A stretch of DNA of 64,000 nt from Azadirachta indica (Eukaryota; Streptophyta; Magnoliopsida; Sapindales; Meliaceae), in contig CM040445.1 of the NCBI GenBank assembly GCA_022749755.1, forward strand, positions 9,383,182-9,447,181. The letters are read 5' to 3'. The notes beneath the pieces were generated by a model, which did no database searches, was not told the DNA's origin, and saw only the letters and a program-made list of their open reading frames with translations. The position numbers and the translations under genes were made by a program. This document shows positions 48,875 to 60,100 of the stretch, in pieces. Position 1 is the stretch's first letter. Each line of letters opens with the position of its first letter.

Positions 48875-50733
48875 TTTCGTTATGGATGGTATTTCACATT
48901 TGTGCAAGGATTTGTGTACTTGTTACTCATATACTTGCAAGCTTTCACCACCAAGCAAATGGTGAACTCATGGAAAACGGATGTGAAACTCTCTACTGTA
49001 TTAATGGGTTCTCATGGATTAACCAATGGCTCCTTGGCCTTTCTTAACTATCCGGCACAAATCATGTTCAAATCCACAAAGGTAAATACATGGGGGACGA
49101 AATGTCAATCAGATTACTTGTGTTTTTAGTTTCTCTAATAACAGTTCGTTTGATTTGAGAAATTAGGTGCTGCCAGTGATGATAATGGGTGCCTTCATTC
49201 CTGGCTTAAGAAGGAAGTATCCGATTCATGAATATATCTCTGCTCTGCTTCTAGTAGTCGGTCTCATCCCTTTCACTTTGGCGGATGCTCAAACTTCTCC
49301 AAATATTAGCATAATTGGTATCCTAATGATTTTGGGTGCTTTAGTTATGGATTCCTTTCTGGTTAATTTACGAGAAGCAATTTTTACCATGAATCCTGCC
49401 ACAACACAGGTGATTAACATTTTTTTAACTTGTGAATGAATGCAAAAGTACCTTTGTAAAAGAACCTGTCTCATTTTTTCGTGTCATTGAATTCTTTTAT
49501 GTTTCTTATGGCAGATGGAAATGTTGTTCTGCTCAACAGTAGTTGGCTTGCCCTTCTTACTGGCACCAATGATTCTAACAGGAGAACTCTTTACGGCAAA
49601 GAGCGATAGTGTTGCCTTTTGGATATATTTATTGCTTTTTTCTTCCTTGCCTTGCAATTTTTTGTTTTCCTCATAGAGAGGTTTTCTCTTTGCTAATCCA
49701 ATAATAAATGTACTCAGCTCGGTTAAATACTTAACATACCAGCCTAAATGAACTTTCTTGGCGAGAGGTCAATGATCTGGTTGAATGTTCACTACACACA
49801 CAATGAACAGCTACTGAACTGAATGTCGCATGTATCTCCTCTCTTTTTGTCTTTGGTTACTTATATCTCTTGTTACAAAGGTGACATGATAATCAAATTC
49901 ACTAGTAAAATCAATACATCTGCTCTGCCATTGTCCTTTTTTTACAACTGTTCTAGCTTCTGGTTTTAGATACTACAATTTATTTTGGTTTGCATCTTCA
50001 GTAAAACAGTAAGATTTCTCTATATGTATATGGAGTGCTAATATTTGAAGCTAGGGCCACATTTGTGGGTCAAGTGTCTGTTTTGTCTCTCATTGCCATT
50101 TTTGGAGCTGCTAACACAGCAATGGTAATTGCGTTTGTCTACCTCTGTAAATATGGACCTTGTTTATATAATTTCCTTTTTAGTAAGTTTCACTTAGAAA
50201 CCTAGCGGTAAATGTCACTTCGTGTCGTCACTTGTTATTTATAGGTTTGAAATGCAAATGTTATTTCAATAACCTAAGTGCATTAATTGTACCTTGTTCT
50301 ATGAAAGCACCTTACATATCAATTACATTCATCTCTTTCACGATATAGTATTCTTTACGCATTAGGTTGATATCATTAGAAATGTCAACATAAATTAACT
50401 TTTTAGACTCTCACATTAGAGCTTTTAACCGATACATCTATTTGGTGGGTTCTTGGTTTCACTTTGGCATGCAGATAACAACTGCTAGAAAGGCAGTAAC
50501 ACTGTTGCTTTTGTATTGGATATTTACAAAGCCGATAACAGAACAACACGGAACGGGTCTGCTGCTCATTGCCATGGGAATCATATTGAAGATGTTGCCT
50601 GATAGTCAGGCCCCCACTAAGACTACAAACTCAGTCGGCACAGCCAAGCACAAGAAGAACTCCTATGTCAAAGAAGAGACAAGCTTGGTGGCAAAAAAAT
50701 GGAGAAGATAAAGAGAAAAAGCCTTTGGTGTAA
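48875..50733 (+). pseudogene. 5'-truncated UDP-galactose/UDP-glucose transporter relic (UTR2/UTR4-like)
   Basis: The family exchanges nucleotide sugars across the ER/Golgi membrane with about ten membrane helices. Exon pieces with GT-AG joints: 48875-49081 ([20 protein letters not shown]), 49167-49409 ([20 protein letters not shown]), 49515-about 49597 ([20 protein letters not shown]), about 50005-50124 ([30 protein letters not shown]) and 50475-50733 ([20 protein letters not shown]). The first exon(s), coding for roughly the first 100 residues, are absent upstream. The donor after the third piece is not recognisable. An A-run near 50692 shifts the frame, so the family's C-terminal EKKPLV ending at 50733 is read only in another frame. 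It is probably a pseudogene fragment. A working gene would need the missing parts. Confidence 0.8.
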
Positions 50734-51584
50734 GTTTTAGGATTTTGACGTTTTTATTTTTCATTTCACTTCTTTTTCTTTGTTTTTCTTAGTACCCCAA
50801 CCCAGGGCATAGAATAGAAGTAGAAAGAATGTCATTGAAGAAGAAGGCAATGAAAGCTGTCTGTGATGTAAATTTATTCTACATTGATTAAAATCTTGAC
50901 AAGGGGAAGCCACTCCACATGGTTGTTTGTAGAAATAAAGATTAATTTAATTGTACATGCAATTTCTTTTTATTTTTTCAGATTTTTTTACAAAAAAACA
51001 ACTCAAGTTTATTGGTAATCCAGTATGAGAGAATTTAAATCTTAATTTCTTTTTGTACTATTTTTATTAGTTGAATCAGCTATGATCCAAAACGTTCTTT
51101 TAAATATTTCTCACATAAGAGATTTTGTCATATCTAAGAACCTGGTAGCATTAAATTTATAATTATCAATTGCAAGTAATAATTGATTTAATTAATTTAT
51201 AGTAAGGGGAGTAAGATTTATATTAACGAAAAATAGTAGTACAATTATGTAAATATGTTTTAAAATAATGATAAATATATAAAAAATTATTCGTTATATT
51301 ATTTTATCACTTAATAAATATTAGATTATTTGAGGTAAAAATTTAGTATTAAAGGGAAGACATTTAATATTATACTTAATGTGAATATAAATTTATTATA
51401 AAAATTTGAAATATCTAATATTACGCTTAGCCTAACTTATTTTAATATTAAAAATTTAGCATTGATTTAAAATTTTTTTACTTTAATAAATATAAATGTA
51501 ATCAATAATTAACAAATAAATATATTTATAATTAATAAATGAGAATATAAAAAAAATATATATATAAAGGCATGATTACTGACC
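50734..51584. other. 3' flank of the transporter relic
   Basis: The first 250 bases resemble an old 3' untranslated region (gatgtaaatttattctac, then aataaagatt near 50934). The rest is AT-rich and empty. Confidence 0.4.
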
Positions 51585-51835
51585 CTTTTTTTTATATAAT
51601 TTTTATATAATTTTTTACATTAATTGTGGATTGTTGGATGTTAATATATATAATAGTTAAGATTATATTTGATCATGTAATTAATGTATAATTAATATGT
51701 GTATAATTAATATATAATCAGATATAATCTTAAATGTTATATGTGTTTATATCCAAATGACTTATAATTGTTATTAAAAATTAGGGAAATGGAAAAAAGA
51801 GCCGTTGAACATGTGCCCCTTATATATAAATATAT
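51585..51835. mobile_element. palindromic MITE (copy 2)
   Basis: An imperfect palindrome: gttaagattatatttgatcatgtaattaatg is mirrored in ttaagattatatctgattatatattaattatac. It resembles the element at 47370-47545 in its arms (aagattatatctgat against gagattgcatctgat) and in its flank (gaccctttttttt against ggatcaatggccc). Confidence 0.6.
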
Positions 51836-51871
51836 GTGTTAAGATCAGTAAGTTTTTTGTTTTTTTGGATA

Positions 51872-52668
51872 GACTCCCTTTTTCCCCTTAAAGTTTTGAC
51901 AAATATCCACTTACTCTCTCAAATTTAAAAAATTACCTATTAGGTCCTCTTGTTAACTTTAATAACAATAAAATTTAAATTTTAGGAGTAAAAAAGTAAT
52001 TAAACACCACAATACACAGTAAAATTCTATTTAAATTATTAAATTAGCAAAAAAATCAATAAATGACATCATGAAATTAATAATAAATAATAAAATTAAC
52101 AAAACAATAAATAATAAATTATTAAATCATTAAATCAACGAAATAAAAAATAAATAATCATAAATTAACAATAAATAACACAATTACCAAAATAATAAAT
52201 CATTGAATCATTAAATTAACAAATAAATAAATCATAAAATTAAGAATAAATGATAAAAATTAAGAAACTAATAAATCATTAAATTGACAAATAAATAAAT
52301 CATAAATTTAACAATAAATAATAAAAATTAACGAAATAATAAATCATTAAGTTAACTAATTAATAAATAAATCATAAGATTGACAACAAATAATAAAAAT
52401 TAAAAAAAATAAATCATTAAGTTAACTAATAAATAAATAAATCATTAAATTAATAATAAATAAATAATTTTAATAAATAATAAAATTAACAATAAATATT
52501 AAAAGTATTAATATTTAATAAAATAATAAAGTAAGATCATAGAGCTATTATTGTAAAAGTACAAATTTATCGTTATATAAATTGAGAGAAGGATTTAACG
52601 AGTAATTTTTTAAATTTAAGGAGATAAGTAGCTATTTGCAAAAATTTTAAGGGGAAAAAAAAATTTAC
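51872..52668. mobile_element. inverted-repeat element with an AT minisatellite in its loop
   Basis: The arms at about 51880-51950 and 52595-52662 are inverted copies: ccccttaaagttttgacaaa against ccccttaaaatttttgcaaa, and caaatttaaaaaattacc against taaatttaaaaaattact. The interior is the minisatellite at 52150-52480. There is no coding capacity. Confidence 0.75.
52150..52480. repeat. AT-only minisatellite, about 70-bp unit
   Basis: The core ataaatcattaa recurs around 52195, 52271, 52339 and 52409, at spacings near 76, 68 and 70. Each is followed by (g)ttaac-aataaataaatcata. About four to five imperfect units. Confidence 0.7.
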
Positions 52669-53925
52669 TTTTTTTTGTACACAAAATATTATACCAAACC
52701 ACTGTCCTTGAATTAAGTGTATATCAAAAGTTAGGATTACATTTAATAAAGTCTTTTATATGTTTTTTTCTTTCTTTTATCTTTCTTTTTAATAAACAAA
52801 GTCTCAAAATACTCTCTTTTTAATAAATAACATTTAATTTAGTTTGTTTTTAATTTTCAAGATAAGTAATCGTATTCTACTTATATAGTTTGAATCTCAT
52901 GTACAACAAAACAAGAAAAAAAATATTTTTTAAACATTACAAAAAATTTATTATGAGAATAAAAAAACTAGGTGCAATAAAAAAGTAGGACTTAAAAAAA
53001 ATAAATATTATTAAAAAAATAAGAAGTACAGTAAAAAAAAAAAAAAGAAGTCATAAAACCACCAGCATCAATTTAGAGCGCGTACGTTAATGCTTTCTTT
53101 AAATATGAAACAAAAATTTAGAACTTTCTTTCAAGTATTTATTCCCAAAAATTTAAAAACATGTCCCGTGGTTTCTCAAACAACCTTGATTTTGTTTCTT
53201 TCAAAAGGTCAAAAAAAAAAACAACCTTAATTTTGTTGAATGGTAATAGATTTACATAGTTTCTTGCTGGCATTATTAATCTGTGCAAGTAGTTTTCCCA
53301 AGTCAGCGCAAATACCAACCCAAATTCAAGAGATTTTCTTAATACAATACATTCTACAATATTCTTTCATGTCCGCCACAACATCAATGAAATTTATCTA
53401 ACAGAACGCTTTTACAATATTACTGAAGAAAAATATTAATGAAGTAATATTAGTGAGTAAAATATTAGTAAAACACAAACAGGTATTTTACCAGATATTG
53501 GTGGTTTTATGGCTTTTTATTAGATGTACTTCTTATTTTTTTCTATAATGTTTATCATTTTTAAGTCCTACTTCTTATTGCACCTAATTTTCTATTCTCA
53601 TAATAATTTTGTTTATAAAGTTCAAAAAATGTGTTTTCTTTTTATTTTGCTATACATAATAAATTCAAAAATATGTAAGTTAAATATGATTACTTGTTTT
53701 AGAAATAGAGAAAAACCAAATTAAATGTTACTTGTTAGAAGAAGAGTCTTTTGAGGATTTATTTATTGAGAGAAAAGAAAAAAAAAGAAAATGATGTAAA
53801 AGATCTTATTAAATGGATTTATTTCTTTAATAATTTTGTTTATAAAGTTCAAAAAATCTAACCCTTTAATACACACTTAATCCAAGAATGGTGATTTGAT
53901 GTAATATTTTGTATAAAAAAAAAGA
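52669..53925. mobile_element. foldback element with about 400-bp inverted arms
   Basis: The left arm (52669-53070) and right arm (53493-53925) are inverted copies. Examples, left against inverted right: ccttgaattaagtgtatatc against cttggattaagtgtgtatta; aggtgcaataaaaaagtagg against aggtgcaataagaagtagga; cataaaaccaccagcat against cataaaaccaccaatat. The loop of about 420 bases has no gene. The right arm contains an extra 29-bp duplicate (ttttgtttataaagttcaaa at 53611 and 53835). Long arms suggest a foldback or Mutator-type non-autonomous element. No target duplication could be fixed. Confidence 0.78.
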
Positions 53926-53960
53926 GTTATTAATCTTATATATGTATGTGTTGTAAGAAC

Positions 53961-54850
53961 AATAGCGTCTTATTTTTACACAAATGTTTATATCAATTAT
54001 TATCTCTTAAATTAAGGGTATATGGGTAGTGTAGATTGAATGAAAAATTACTCTATTATCATTAATTAAGATCTTTTATGTCTTTTAACTCTAATTTTTT
54101 TTTTTTATCTTTCTTACCTAATAACTTATAAACTCTTTCTCCTATTTTTCTCGTCTTTATTACATCTTATCTTTTTTTATTATATTTTTCATTTAATAAT
54201 TACTTGTAAATTGAAAAAATTAAAAATTTAAATGAAAATTTATTATAATTAATTAATTACTTTATCTAAAATGTTTAAATAAAATTATTTTGTTAATTAA
54301 TTTATCTAAAAATTTTGAAAATTATCATAATTCATAAATGTTAAAAAAAATTATTTAATTCATGACAATGCATGAAAAGTTTGATTGCAAAATTTTGAAA
54401 TCCTTCACAATTTAAACTATTGACTTTTAATTTTAAATTTACAATATAAATTTATTTTCAAGCATTTAATAAAATATATAAAAAAAATGTATCACCATTA
54501 TAATTACTATTATTATTGCTACAGATATGTCCTTTTATAAAATAATAATATCTAAATGTCAAACTTTTTAATATATATTTACAAACTAGCAAAATTTTAG
54601 TTTTTTAACTTATAAATGATAATTAAATTAAAAAAAAATTGAAGAGTGAGAAAATGTAATAAAAAAATAAAAAAAAAATTTGTGAATTAGAAAGTAAGAA
54701 AAAAAAGATAGAATTAAAAGATATAAAATACCTTAATTAAATTAATATATAATATTTATTATATATTTCAGTCAATTTATATCATCTAAGTTTCTTTAAT
54801 TTAAGAGTTAATAATTGATATAAAAATTTATATAAAATAAAAAGACTATT
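53961..54850. mobile_element. inverted-repeat element with about 230-bp arms
   Basis: The left arm at 53961-54190 and the right arm at 54620-54850 are inverted copies: tttatatcaattattatctc against tttatatcaattattaactc, and atgtcttttaactctaattt against atatcttttaattctatctt. The loop is AT-rich and noncoding. Confidence 0.72.
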
Positions 54851-54862
54851 CATCCTACTACT

Positions 54863-54935
<73 letters not shown>

Positions 54936-54954
54936 AATAATATATATATATATA
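54863..54954 (+). repeat. (CT)n microsatellite followed by (AT)n
   Basis: About 35 perfect CT units run to 54934, then taaataatatatatatatata. It directly abuts the inverted-repeat element to its left. Confidence 0.95.
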
Positions 54955-55164
54955 AGGGCAATCTTGAGTTTGCCCAACCATAATTGACAATTATCAACGT
55001 GCCCTTAACTTTAATGAAAGCTTTCATTCCACCCTCAAACGTTATTCTTTTTCATTGATCGGAGTTCATTTGAAAAAATATGATTTTACTCTCAATAAAA
55101 TCAAAATTAATTTTTTCTTTTCTTTTCCTCCTCCCTTTTTTTTAAATTTTCTTCTTCTGCCCTC

Positions 55165-55425
55165 TGACAGTTATTACAGGTAGCCTTTGGTGGTTGCTGT
55201 AGGCAACCATAATGACTGACACACATAGCCTTTTAAGGCTATTGCAGGCAACCACTGTGGCTGTTGCAAGCAACATTTTATGGCTGTTGCAAGCAACCAT
55301 CACTAGTAGTCTTTCATGGCTGCTACAGGTAGCCTCCGATGGTTGCAACAATCAGCCTCCGATGGATGCTACTGGCAGCGACCATGGTTGTTACAAGTAG
55401 CTTTTCACAGTTGCCATAGGCTATC
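55165..55425 (+). repeat. minisatellite with palindromic GGTTGC/GCAACC units
   Basis: About nine to ten degenerate units of 24-30 bp carry ggctgttgcaagcaacca-like sequence. Each contains a short inverted repeat (ggttgc...gcaacc). It is GC-richer than its surroundings. Open frames on both strands are by-products. Confidence 0.75.
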
Positions 55426-55623
55426 ATGATAAATCAAAAAAATAAATAAAGGAAAAATAAATCAAGAAAAAGAAAAGAAAATGGAGAAGACGAGAGAGAG
55501 AAAGAAAAAATAAAGAATTATTTTTATTAATTTAAAATTATAAATTGTATTTTTATTCTTTTAATTATTTAAAATAACACTTAACTTTTGTAGTGAAGTG
55601 AGAATTTTTATTAAAATTGAGGG

Positions 55624-56755
55624 ATACTTTAACGAAGCAAAAATAATCCAAAATACTCTTATTTATTCTTAAAATTTTTAAAATATCCTCTTCGATAAAT
55701 TTTAGTGAAATATGACTTAATTTATCATTTTTGAACAAAATTACCCTTATATCCATAACTTTTAAATAAAATCACATTTATTTATTTATTTCGAGCATTT
55801 TTCATGTCTTTCACCTTCGAGCAACATCAACCTTCAAGTAGCATCCTCAATTTTCTTCAGTTCGCGGCACCAATTTGACAATAATCAAAACTTGAACAAG
55901 TGTGATCGTTGATTTTCTTCTATTGAACAGGTTCGGTTTATTTTACATTTGAATCTAATTTTGTAGAGTTTAAATCTAATTTAAATAGTCATGTTTGAAA
56001 GTTTAACTCAAAAGTTAATTTCGAACACCTTATTCGAAACAACTTTTAAGTTAAACTTTCGAACACGACAATTTAAATATAGTCCAAACTCTGCAAAAAT
56101 AAGTATTATACTTTTTTACTCGAAAGTTGGTTTTTAGTAAGGTGTTCGAAATTAACTTTCGAGTTAGATTTTCAAGCACAACAATTCAGATTGAGTTCAA
56201 ATTTTGTAAAATAATTGTTATGTTTTTACTTGAAAGTTGATTTGGAGTAAAGTATTCGAAACTAATTTTTGAGTTAGATTTTACAGTATAATAATCCAAT
56301 TTAGATTTAAACTTTGAAAAATAAGTGTTGTGTTTTTATTTGAAAGTTGGTTTCGACTAAGATGATTGAAACTAATTTTCAAGTTAAATTTTCAAGTACC
56401 ATAGTTCAGATTATATTCAAATTATATACAATCTTATTTTTGAGAAAGATCAACTAGCAAATATACTTACCTTGAAATAAAGTTTATAGATTAAATCAAT
56501 AATAGTTTACTACTAATATTTATTTGAAATTAATACACATTATGTAATATTATGATTTTTGATTGGGGTGGTCAGTTAAAGAAGAAGAAGATGATGAAGT
56601 AAAATGTATGTGTTTTAATTGTGTGGATATATGAATATTTTTGTCCAAAATGATAAAAAATAAATATATTTAATTAAAATTTATAGAGGAGGGTATTTTT
56701 AAATTTTGGAGATTAAAGAAGGACATTTTCGATTTTTTTTTTTAACAAAGATCAA
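55624..56755. mobile_element. inverted-repeat element enclosing 110-bp tandem repeats
   Basis: The arms at about 55624-55760 and 56620-56755 are inverted: ttaaaatttttaaaatatcctc against ccaaaatttaaaaataccctcc, and gaacaaaattacccttatat against ggacaaaaatattcatatat. The interior has three direct 110-bp units plus an inverted partial copy. Confidence 0.7.
55965..56440 (+). repeat. 110-bp tandem repeat, three direct units plus one inverted part
   Basis: The direct units begin near 56121, 56231 and 56341 (tgaaagttgg-tt), exactly 110 bases apart. Each contains attcgaaactaattttcgag and caagcacaataattcagattgagttcaaa. The stretch 55965-56095 carries parts of the unit in reverse (tgtttgaaagtttaactc and gaaacaacttttaagttaaa). 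Confidence 0.75.
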
Positions 56756-56820
56756 TAATAGTCGTGAGTAAACTGAAGGTCAAACTAAATAAAAACCATC
56801 AGAGAACACCCAATTTTCGG

Positions 56821-57108
56821 TGGGCCCCATTATAGTCAACGCTCACGTGGACAATCACAACAGCAGGTGGCTGACGTAGATAATAACAACAAATGATGGC
56901 AGACCCTTCATCCAACGGTTCCAATTGAAAGATTAGTTCCCCACCTCATCCAACGGTTGGCACTCTCCCGGTTTTAATTAATTTAATTCTCAAATTAGAA
57001 AAAATAAAAGAAAATACAAATAAACGAAGCCCCTCTTTCTTCCCTAGTATTCTCGGACCTGAGTGGCCTCAAACATAAGCAAAACCAAAATTTAAACCAA
57101 AACCCTAA
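56821..57108 (+). promoter_or_regulatory. NUP50b-like gene promoter: TGGGCC element, G-box, telo-box
   Basis: The TGGGCC motif lies at 56821-56826, a G-box CACGTG at 56844-56849, and two copies of atccaacggttcc/atccaacggttgg at about 56911 and 56949. A telo-box AAAACCCTAA at 57099-57108 is repeated at 57272-57281 in intron 1. TGGGCC plus telo-box pairs are typical of plant growth and housekeeping promoters. A clear TATA box is not seen. Confidence 0.55.
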
Positions 57109-57186
57109 TTTTACCCATTGCAGCATTTTACTATTATTTTTTTCTGAAAAAAAATCTTCGTTTGAAAAAAGATAAAATATAAATTA

Positions 57187-60100
57187 TGAAAGGGACGAAA
57201 CGTTTCGCCGTTTTGGAATCGGTCCAGGATACGAATGACTCTGCTGTAAGTTCTTTTTCTTCCTACTATTAAAAACCCTAATTCTATTATTCGAGGCTAA
57301 AGACGCTTAAGGGCATGAATTTCCGCTCAACTTAGCTTTGTTGAGGTTGGTTTTTTAATTTATTTGAATTTTTTAAATTTAAGACATTTTTTAATTACTT
57401 GGCTTATTCGTTGAGGCCGGTGGGTTCTTAGTATATTTGATTCTCAAAAAATTATAATAATAATTATAGTAATAATAATAATAATGTGCACTCGAAAGAG
57501 TTTAAATTTTTCAATGTATTTTGCCTTTTTCAGCTTACTTTAGCTGTGGGTTTGTGGAGGTAACATGATAAATGAAATTGTTGGAGTGCTTGTTATGAAA
57601 ATTTAGAATCATGTGAACTTTGTCATGATTTTAAGTCATAGAGAAACTTGATTTGAGGCTTTAGCGTGGGTTAGAATTGGCTATGGCAGTTAGAACTGTG
57701 AGGAACTTCCGTTTATGTGGTCGCTCTATCTATTTTAGTGCGGATGAAAGCACAAGGAAGCGTATATAATGGAGGTTATGGTGTTATTTTAATTATAAGT
57801 TTAGTGAGAGCTTTTAGCGTTGTTGCTACTTAACAATGCGACCTTGTTGCTGTACCTTGCAATTCTACTGCCGCAAACTGGCTAACAGCAGTGTGGACTT
57901 TGAGGAAATCTGAAAAATTAGTTATTTGCAATTTTAGTGACGTAATGCCCTTTGAATTCTGAGAAATGATATTTTCAATGATAATGCAGTTTCGGAATAA
58001 AAGAATAATGGCAGGATCCCTGTTTGATGTTCACAGGGCAGAGCCATCTGAACATCAGTCAATGGCAACACAACCACTGGGTAAGCAACGGGCTGAGTCA
58101 TCTCAACAGCATGTGAGAGCTCTCAATACCCAATTTGCAAGGTCTATCTCTTTATTTCCTTTCTTTCTATTTCATCAACTGCACTTTTTTTGTTTGTATG
58201 TTATATCTCATTTTCTCTTCATATGGCTGGTATTGGCTAGATCTTGTTGTTGCTTGTTTTTCCTACTAATTGTATCAATCTAAGTTGCTGTGTATATGTT
58301 TTTTATTTTCCTTGTTGAGCTAATTAATCTGCACTGAGTTAGTAGAGCAGTTAGTATATGTTTTTGGTTTTTAAAAGTTGGCAATAGGTTTCTAGTTTTT
58401 GGTCCAAGAAATTATGGACTTCATTAAAATAAATACTTCTTGCCCCATTAATTTTGGTGACTGAAATCAATATAAAATTTAATATGTCTTAAGTTTTTTT
58501 TGTTTTTGATTGTGAGCAGTTGGGTTCAGACACAATTGAAGAATCACCCTGATGAACTTTGGGAAGATGGTGTCCGAGACTACTTAGCTCATGCTTCAAA
58601 CATCATGGTAACTTTTAGAATTTGTTTAATTTCTTATAATGAGCTTATGTGTAACATATCCAACTACGAAACATGAATGTAACAGCAAAATATCAAGCAA
58701 TATAACATTGGATGTGATATGTTGACAGCTTATTTTAAGGCCATTGTCTAAGTAAAATTTTTAGAATTTAGTCCACCTTGTTGAGGGAAAATGTCATTTG
58801 AAATCCCTTGCGCATTATTGTTTGAAAAAATTAGCCTTCAATTAATACTCTGTAACTTACATCCAAATTTTATAATGTAAATTCATGACATTTGTGTTTG
58901 ATTCATTAACTCCATTGGTATTTGTCATTGACCTACTTCTGCAGGAGAAGTTCAGTGATGTTGTTGACTGGCTTAAAGCAAATGCTCCAAAAGTAGGAAA
59001 TGCATCTGCTTCCGAAACTCATACTACTGAAAAGAATTTGGCACCTGAAATCAAGAATAATGAGGAAAAATTATATCAGGAGAAAACATTTACTACAGCA
59101 ACTAAAACTACAAGCTTTGCAACTTCAGGGAACTCTGGACTATTCTTCAGCAGTTCAGCTTTAGGGAGCTCTGGACTATTCTCCAGCAGTACAGCTTCAG
59201 GGGGCCCTGGACCATTCTTGAACAATGCAGCTTCTTCAGGGAGCTCTGGATTATTCTCGAACAATGCAGCTTCAGGGAGCTCTGGACTATTCTCCAGCAA
59301 TGCCACTTTGGGGAGCTCTGGACTATTCTCCGCCAGTGCAGCTTCTTCAGGAAGCTCTGGCCTATTCTCCAACAGTGCAGCTTCGGGAAGCTCTGGACTA
59401 TTCTCCAACAGTTCTGCTTCGTGGAGCTCTGGATTATTCTCCAGCAGTGCTGCTTCGGGGAGCTCTGGATTATTCTCCAGCAATGCAAATTTGGGGAGTT
59501 ATGGAGGATTCTCTAACAGTCAAACTCCTACTCTCTTTGGTAGGTGGGACTTGTGAGTTTGTATCTTTAAGATGTTAAGAGAATGTCTGCTACAGTCATG
59601 ATTGAATGTTACTTTCAATTCTAAAAATGTTATGGAAAGGCATTTTAACTTGAATTGCAAGAAGCGGAAGCTTTTTATTGTAGGTTATTTTAGAATGTAT
59701 GATAGAAGGTGTATAGACCACAAAGGTTGTACCTAGGAAACCCACCAAGCCTAAACCATATACCTCAACTACAGCTTCATTTCTCTCAAAGAAGCAATGA
59801 TCATCTAAAGATTATACATGGGAATGATCTCAATCTGAATCATCAAAAAGATGCAAATCTTACGATGATCTCTCTATCAAGCACTTGGTCCTGCCTTCTG
59901 TGCTTGATAAACACTAAATTGGAAATGGATGGATAATTTTGCAATTTGTGCTTTGATTGTTGTTTGAAAGATACAAATGAAGAGAAGTAATTAGATTTAT
60001 ACATTGGTTAAGATCAGAACTGAACCAATTCTTGTTATCTGTAGTGACTATTTGATTGTTGACTTACAAGTTTACATTGGAGAGAGATGTGATTTCTGAT

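Noticed and set aside
52060..52500. Possible CRISPR-like regular repeat array
   Set aside because: The units are imperfect, AT-only, without unique spacers, and the genome is a plant nuclear genome. It is a minisatellite.
54782..55027. Minus-strand open frame with a long Glu-Arg repeat
   Set aside because: The repeat is the translation of the (CT)n microsatellite. The rest overlaps the inverted-repeat element and has no family resemblance.
55142..55400. Open frames on both strands with Cys/Ala/Thr-rich repeats
   Set aside because: They are translations of the palindromic minisatellite, without a start context or family match.
59076..59488. Antisense open frames over the NUP50 repeats
   Set aside because: They arise because the GLF coding repeat has a unit length divisible by three. 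The plus-strand frame is supported by splice phases and domain matches.
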